A DNA stretch of 55,009 bases from Brevinematales bacterium (GTDB lineage Bacteria; Spirochaetota; Brevinematia; Brevinematales; JAOACQ01). The DNA lies in NCBI GenBank assembly GCA_020052515.1, contig JAGVOW010000114.1, positions 1-55,009 of the forward strand, in the 5' to 3' direction. A program made the translations under genes and the position numbers. This document shows, one piece after another, positions 50,477 to 55,009 of this stretch. Position 1 is the stretch's first letter. Every line of letters starts with the position of its first letter. Under the pieces are notes generated by a model that had not been told where the DNA came from, made no database searches, and saw only the letters and a program-made list of their open reading frames with translations.

Positions 50477-50613
50477 AATAAACCTTCTTAAATCATAAGA
50501 TTTAATATTAATGCAACAATTATTCCAAAAATAAATTTTCTTTTCAAGTATAGTTTTAACTCATTGTGAATTAAATAAATAAATTTTAATCATTTTTTTG
50601 ATAGCTCATAATT

Positions 50614-50673
50614 CTGTCAAATAGCGTCGATAATGTTCACATTCCAATTCATCAGATTTGACAGTTTTTGACA
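50614..50673. promoter_or_regulatory. TTTGACA repeats upstream of the response regulator
   Basis: CTGTCAAAT (50614-50622) and ATTTGACAG (50656-50664) form a perfect 9-bp inverted repeat 33 bases apart, followed by a third copy TTTTTGACA (50665-50673). They lie within 80 bases of the response-regulator start, so they may be binding sites for autoregulation. No clear -10 follows the TTGACA boxes. Confidence 0.45.
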
Positions 50674-50695
50674 TTTTTAAAAAGAGGCCTCATCA

Positions 50696-52021
50696 ATGAA
50701 AAAAATACTTATTGTTGAAGACAACGAGATTTGCCAATTAAGTTTTAAGAAAGCTATCGAAAAATCTTACAGTGTTTATACCAGCGGAACAAAGAACGAA
50801 GCGCTTAATGTTTTACAAGAACGCAATATCGACTTAATTTTACTTGACCTTTTCCTGCCGGATTCATCCGGCGTTGAATTTCTTAAGGAACTAATCAAGA
50901 AATTTAACATTCCTATTATCATAATCACTCAAGCGGATGATCCCACTCTGGCGGCGGAAACCATCAAAATAGGAGCCAAAGATTTCATTTTCAAAACTAA
51001 ATTTTTTCATAACTCAGAAATTTTACTTAGTAAAATAAATTCCCTATTGAATTACTTTGAGTTAAAAAAAACCTGCGACATTCATTCCGGACAGATTGAC
51101 TATTATAACCAGAAAGGTTTTATTCCTGATTTGCCCGAATATAGAAACGCTTATTATCAAGCCGAGTTGGCCATGAAAGGCGGCTTGAGTTTATTGATTT
51201 ACGGTGAGTCCGGTGTAGGAAAAGGTGCTCTGGTTAATAGCATTCATCAAAAAATGTTTCCGGATAAGCCCATTGTGTCCATTGATTGCGGAGCGATACC
51301 GCAGAATTTAATAGAATCAGAATTATTTGGTTATAAAAAAGGAGCTTTCACAGGCGCAATAAACGATAAGCCCGGGAAAATAGAATTGGCAAACGAAGGT
51401 GTTCTGTTTCTTGATGAGATCGGCAATGCGCCTCTGGATGTTCAGGTAAAACTATTGAGAGTTTTGCAGGAGAAGAAGCTGACCCGGATCGGATCAAATC
51501 ATGAAATCGATGTGAATTTCATTCTGATATCGGCCACCAACAAGAACTTGTTAAGAGAGATAGAAAAAGAGAGCTTTAAAGAAGATCTATATTATAGAAT
51601 CAAGCAGATTGAAATCATCATTCCGCCGCTGAGAGAATCAAAAAACGCTTTGAGGCAATTTATTAACTATTTTACCAGATTTTACAATAATAAATACTCT
51701 GTGAATTTTATCCCCGACCAATCTCTTTACGATGAATTTTTATTCCGCAGATGGCCGGGAAATGTCAGGGAATTAGACTCGGAAATACAAAAAATAGTTT
51801 TCACATTCAGCATCGGGGAAAATTGGAAAATGTATCTAAGCAATAGCCCCCCTATTTTTCAATCAAATACCACAACCCGCGTTGAATTTATCGAAGAAGA
51901 AAAAGAGAAGATAATACAGGCCATGAAAAACAATAAATTTAAAGTGGCCCCATCCGCGAAAGAGTTGGGAATTCCCAGGCCGACGCTTTATTATAAGCTT
52001 AGGAAGTATCAGATAATTTAA
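50696..52021 (+). CDS. NtrC-family sigma-54-dependent response regulator
   Basis: A 441-residue activator. It has a receiver domain with Asp51 as phosphoacceptor (LLDLFLPDSSG) and acidic pocket EDN (8-10). The AAA+ domain has Walker A GESGVGKG (170-177), the sigma-54 contact GAFTGA (216-221), Walker B VLFLDEIG and the arginine-finger region RRWPGNVREL. A Fis-type HTH lies at the C-terminus (KELGIPRPTLYYKLRKYQ). All motifs for remodelling sigma-54 polymerase are intact. The partner is probably the sensor kinase 1.4 kb downstream on the other strand; two accessory genes separate them. Confidence 0.93.
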   Translation: MKKILIVEDNEICQLSFKKAIEKSYSVYTSGTKNEALNVLQERNIDLILLDLFLPDSSGVEFLKELIKKFNIPIIIITQADDPTLAAETIKIGAKDFIFKTKFFHNSEILLSKINSLLNYFELKKTCDIHSGQIDYYNQKGFIPDLPEYRNAYYQAELAMKGGLSLLIYGESGVGKGALVNSIHQKMFPDKPIVSIDCGAIPQNLIESELFGYKKGAFTGAINDKPGKIELANEGVLFLDEIGNAPLDVQVKLLRVLQEKKLTRIGSNHEIDVNFILISATNKNLLREIEKESFKEDLYYRIKQIEIIIPPLRESKNALRQFINYFTRFYNNKYSVNFIPDQSLYDEFLFRRWPGNVRELDSEIQKIVFTFSIGENWKMYLSNSPPIFQSNTTTRVEFIEEEKEKIIQAMKNNKFKVAPSAKELGIPRPTLYYKLRKYQII

Positions 52022-52802
52022 GTTAGGCACAATGATGAAAAATATCTAGGAGTCCAAAATGGCTTTTCATCCTTTTTATCCTTTTTTTGAAGAAGAAATA
52101 TTAATAAATAGACGCTATATTTATGATGATTATATAAAGGAAACGCTTTCCTATTTCAAATCAATGATTAATTTATTTAAAACAAGATTTCCTTCGAGTC
52201 AAATATTTTATAGAGCACAAAAAGGTAATAATTGGCAGAACAATTCAGATCAGAAAGGAAACAAAAAAATACCTATTCCATTTACAAAAGAAAGATTATT
52301 TCCTTTTAAGGATAGATCAAAAGAGGGACGAGTAAATCCAAAAGGCATACCTTGTTTATATTTAACTAATAATATTGAAACCTGCATTATGGAGACAAGA
52401 CCATGGTTTAAAGAAATTTTATCTGTAGCCACATTTACTATTAAAGACGGACTAACTTTCATTGATTTCTCTGATAAATTTATTAAAGACAATCCGAATT
52501 ATAATAAAATAAATGATGATTCATTCTTGTTGAATTTCTGGTTTGATATTAATGATGCATATTCAACACCATTGTCAAATGATGACGATACAGCATATTA
52601 TGCTCCCACACAAATTCTTTCTGAATTGATTAAAAATGAAAAATATGATGGTGTAATTTATAATAGTAAATTAGGTTCCGGTATTAATATTGCATTATTT
52701 AATATGGAAAATGCAGATTACATTGATTGTAATCTTTATACAGTAAATGAATTGAGTTGCTTTTATTCTGAATTATAACACATTTTCATCACTGCGCCTA
52801 AC
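52022..52802. mobile_element. RES gene bounded by 20-bp inverted repeats (cassette-like)
   Basis: Left arm GTTAGGCACAATGATGAAAA (52022-52041) starts right after the response-regulator stop. The right arm TTTTCATCACTGCGCCTAAC (52783-52802) lies just after the RES stop. They match at 18 of 20 positions as inverted repeats (two A/G changes). Outer ends GTTAGGC and GCCTAAC fit the integron core consensus GTTRRRY/RYYYAAC, but I see no complete attC site or integrase. A MITE-like or cassette insertion is inferred. Confidence 0.55.
52059..52778 (+). CDS. RES-domain protein
   Basis: A 239-residue protein of the RES family, whose known toxin members are NAD-phosphorylases that deplete NAD. The domain is seen in IFYRAQ (Arg52), EGRVNPKGIPCLYLTNNIET with METRPW (catalytic Glu region), and YDGVIYNSKLGSG, with the Ser that names the family. 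It has a longer N-terminal part than minimal RES toxins. No Xre antitoxin gene is adjacent, so it would be an orphan, or the antitoxin is elsewhere. GGAG precedes the ATG. The gene is markedly AT-rich and flanked by inverted repeats, signs of transfer. Confidence 0.75.
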   Translation: MAFHPFYPFFEEEILINRRYIYDDYIKETLSYFKSMINLFKTRFPSSQIFYRAQKGNNWQNNSDQKGNKKIPIPFTKERLFPFKDRSKEGRVNPKGIPCLYLTNNIETCIMETRPWFKEILSVATFTIKDGLTFIDFSDKFIKDNPNYNKINDDSFLLNFWFDINDAYSTPLSNDDDTAYYAPTQILSELIKNEKYDGVIYNSKLGSGINIALFNMENADYIDCNLYTVNELSCFYSEL

Positions 52803-52854
52803 CGGCGGCTATAACTGCGGGTGGACAAATTAGCTTCTTAAAGGAGATCTACAG

Positions 52855-53413
52855 ATGAAAAAAAGATGACATAACCTATTACTTCAATTTATTAAAAGGC
52901 AGAGTCGCAGAAAATATTACGGAAGAAATGTTCAATAAATTGGGTTTTACAATAGAAAAATTTGGCATCGAAAATAAGTTGCCGAAAATCACAAATCTTT
53001 TAAAAAATTTCGAGAATACGACCACTGTTAAAAAATTACGATATATGCCTGATTTTGTAATATTTAAAGATAATTTTGAGCCCAGGTTTCTTGAGGTAAA
53101 GTTCCGCCATAATTCTCTGGTTACTTCAAAACAGATTAACCATTATAGCAATTACCCAAATGTTATTTTTCTAATCTATGACAAAGATAATATTTACAGC
53201 TACTACCCCGACTATGAAACAAAAGGATATATAAAGTCTGATATTGTTTTTAAAGATGACCCCGTTTTTGAATTTAATGACATAGAAAAAAATATCATTG
53301 AAGGTTTTATTAAAGTAACAAAATCTCTTTACATTAATTTACCCACTAATATTGATGACAGAATTGACAGCTCAGCTAATCCAGCACTCCCGGCAAAGTC
53401 ACAAAAAAGGTAG
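52855..53413 (+). pseudogene. PD-(D/E)XK nuclease-like gene with a frameshift after the start
   Basis: AAGGAG is followed by ATG (52855) and a run of seven A, after which the frame stops (MKKR, TGA). With one A fewer it continues MKKDDITYYFNLLKGRVAEN into the long frame IEKFGIENKLPKI, then MPDFVIFKDNF and RFLEVKFRHN, with Asp and E-x-K as the PD-(D/E)XK core. The intact protein would be about 185 residues. Translation from ATG 52928 would still give the nuclease core (161 residues). The change may be phase variation, a mutation or a sequencing error. The end overlaps the kinase gene by 38 bases. Confidence 0.65.
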
Positions 53414-54923
53414 TTCCCTGGCCTTCCTGACTCTTGAAGTGGATTTTTCCTTTATGCCGCTGAACTATCTTTTTACATAAAGACAATCCCAGACCAAAAG
53501 ACTGATATTTCCCGCTTTTTTCGTAGTGCCATCTTTGAAAAATGTATTTCTGGCTGGCTTCCGGAATCCCTTTGCCATGATCCTTTATCATAATAATAAT
53601 GTCCGCGTTTTTTTGCTCTTGTGAAATTTCGATGGTTTTACCTTCACTGGAAAATTTGATGGCGTTTTCGATCAAATTGTTAAAGACAATTTTTAACAGC
53701 AATTCATCGCCATTTACAAAAGAATTGGCCTGTAAATTGTTCTGGATATTTATCCCCTTTTCTTTCATCTTGAATTTATTTGAGGCCGCCACCTCCCGGA
53801 ATAATAAATCCAGAGATATCCTGCTTTTTTCAATAATATCGATTTTATCCAGCTTTTCAAGGGTAAGATAGGTTTTACTAAATTTATATAATTTGGACAT
53901 CTCTGATTTAATAGCGTTTAATAGTTCTTTCTCATCCACAGTCAATTTCTCTTTGGAAAGTAAACCCAGCAATGAATATTCGAGACCTTCCGATGTGTTT
54001 TTGATTTCATGAATAATTTCGCTGGTCAAATTTTCCGCTTTCTGGATGAGAAGATTCTTATTCAGCAATGAAGCGATCGCGTTGCTGATTCGCTTTATGA
54101 ATTTGATTTCTTCATAATAGTATGGCTTTAAATTTTTCTTGGGCCCCAAAAAGAGATAGCCTAAGGGCTTGTTCTCAAAAAATATTTTAGAAATTAATGA
54201 GGTTTCATGATAATCAAATATCTCTTTGACGTTTATTTCTTTGATAAGCCTCTCCGGGATAATGTCATCATAGTAGTTTTGAATCCACTCAAGCTTTTTA
54301 GCCTCTATTTCCACGGTAAAATCCGTTGGGTTTTCAAAGAATCCGGAATAGTTATTTTTATCATTCATTATTAGTAAAATGGTGCCCTCAGCATAAAGGT
54401 TTTTTTTTATACTCTCCTGAACTTCTTTCTGCAAACCGGCAACCGTAATCATAGAATTCATTTTCTCAATTAATTGATTTGTGATATTTTCAAAAAACAT
54501 TTTCTGTTTCAAAGTTTTCCTGTTAATAATAGGCATCACATATTTATCAATGAGAAGATAATACACTGCAGTCAAGAAGCCCCAGCTTATTAATTGGATC
54601 GTATCAAAATTGTAGAAATGGAATAAACGGTTAAATATGATTGGGGCCATAAAAACCGGCAAGAACAAGATGAAAATAGACAAAAACCAGAAAAGAGCGT
54701 ATTGGACCGCCGTTTTAATATCCAGAGCCTGATATTTAATAATCGCGTAGAAAATATAGAAAGCTAAGATTAATGATCCAAAATGAATCCCGTTAACCGA
54801 AGGAAAAAAACTAAAACAATAGGGAATGATTCCAACAATAATGATTAAGAAAGCCCCTAAAACGCCGCCAATAATGAAATACTGTAGTTGTTTTTTGTAT
54901 ATTTTATCTTTGGAAATGATAAA
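53376..54923 (-). pseudogene. Sensor histidine kinase, 5'-truncated
   Basis: An open frame of about 515 codons encodes several transmembrane helices (such as FIIGGVLGAFLIIIVGII and GSLILAFYIFYAIIKY), a GAF-like domain (about 140-300), a dimerisation helix with the phospho-accepting His in SEIIHEIKNT, and a complete ATPase: N-box NNLIENAIKFSS, G1 DHGKGIP, G2 SFGLGLSLCKKI. No start codon exists before TTG 54683, which would lose the first helices; at 54924-54926 an in-frame TAG ends the repeat array. It looks like a PrsK-like multi-helix kinase lacking its first half. The likely partner is the NtrC-type regulator. Confidence 0.75.
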
Positions 54924-55009
54924 CTAAAATCCCAGGGTAGTAATAAAAGTATTTCCCAGGGTAACAATAAACGAAAATCCCATACCTGTAATAAACATAT
55001 TTCCCATAG
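54924..55009. repeat. Degenerate 24-bp tandem repeat at the window end
   Basis: Units with the core TCCCAGGGTAACAATAAA recur every 24 bases (TCCCA at 54930, 54954, 54978 and 55002). Read on the minus strand in the kinase frame they encode an octapeptide repeat, TLGNTFIT TLGFSFIV, ending in the TAG at 54924-54926. The array runs off the window. It has replaced, or been inserted at, the 5' part of the kinase gene. Confidence 0.8.

Noticed and set aside
1-55009. CRISPR array
   Set aside because: I found no regularly spaced identical repeats with unique spacers. The two tandem arrays have contiguous 21- and 24-bp units without spacers.

Overview
The window looks like a piece of chromosome from an uncultivated, moderately AT-rich Gram-negative bacterium. 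It carries a division/cell-wall operon (ddl-ftsQ-ftsA-ftsZ), two signal-peptide lipoproteins, remnants of a tripartite efflux system, and a giant SprA-type protein (the outer-membrane translocon component of type IX secretion). The combination suggests a candidate-phylum lineage near or outside Bacteroidota. I cannot name the phylum from this sequence alone.

Host left arm (1-17.6 kb). A transposase start and a 21-bp degenerate tandem repeat sit at the edge. Then, all leftward: ftsZ, ftsA (TTG start), ftsQ, ddl with a clear sigma-70 promoter, and a lone purS. An unknown lipoprotein faces a leftward efflux operon (two half-ABC exporters, an HlyD/EmrA-like fusion protein and an outer-membrane factor) in which every gene except the fusion protein has lost internal or terminal segments. 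tRNA-Tyr and tRNA-Val share a promoter and precede a lipoprotein with two carbohydrate-binding-like repeats. sprA follows, then a broken FG-GAP gene, then tRNA-Ser(GGA).

Prophage (about 17.64-50.3 kb). A tyrosine integrase sits just downstream of tRNA-Ser behind a perfect consensus promoter overlaid with five TGGCAGT boxes. Apart from int, an XRE regulator, a small inserted membrane-protein gene and a ribbon-helix-helix gene, everything reads leftward in the order of an HK97-type siphovirus: early genes and methylases, ParA, primase-helicase, HNH, terS, a ParB-methylase fusion, terL, portal, protease, capsid, connectors, tail tube, tape measure, tail tip/fibres, putative holins and a C39-like lysin. 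The control region near 49.7-50.1 kb holds a structured leader ending in a terminator before the early operon, an opposing promoter that fires straight into another terminator, and a perfect 44-bp palindrome beside the ribbon-helix-helix gene. I could not find the second attachment site.

Right arm (50.3-55 kb). An NtrC-type response regulator and a sensor kinase bracket two accessory genes. One is an orphan RES-domain gene bounded by 20-bp inverted repeats ending in GTTAGGC/GCCTAAC. The other is a PD-(D/E)XK nuclease-like gene whose start codon is cut off by an A7 frameshift. The kinase is 5'-truncated exactly where an in-frame 24-bp tandem repeat begins.

The strongest unusual signals are: a second reading frame inside the phage cytosine methylase with its own perfect ribosome binding site; the paired promoter-proximal terminators and palindrome of the phage switch; a promoter-bearing small membrane gene set backwards in the tail module; and the RES cassette.
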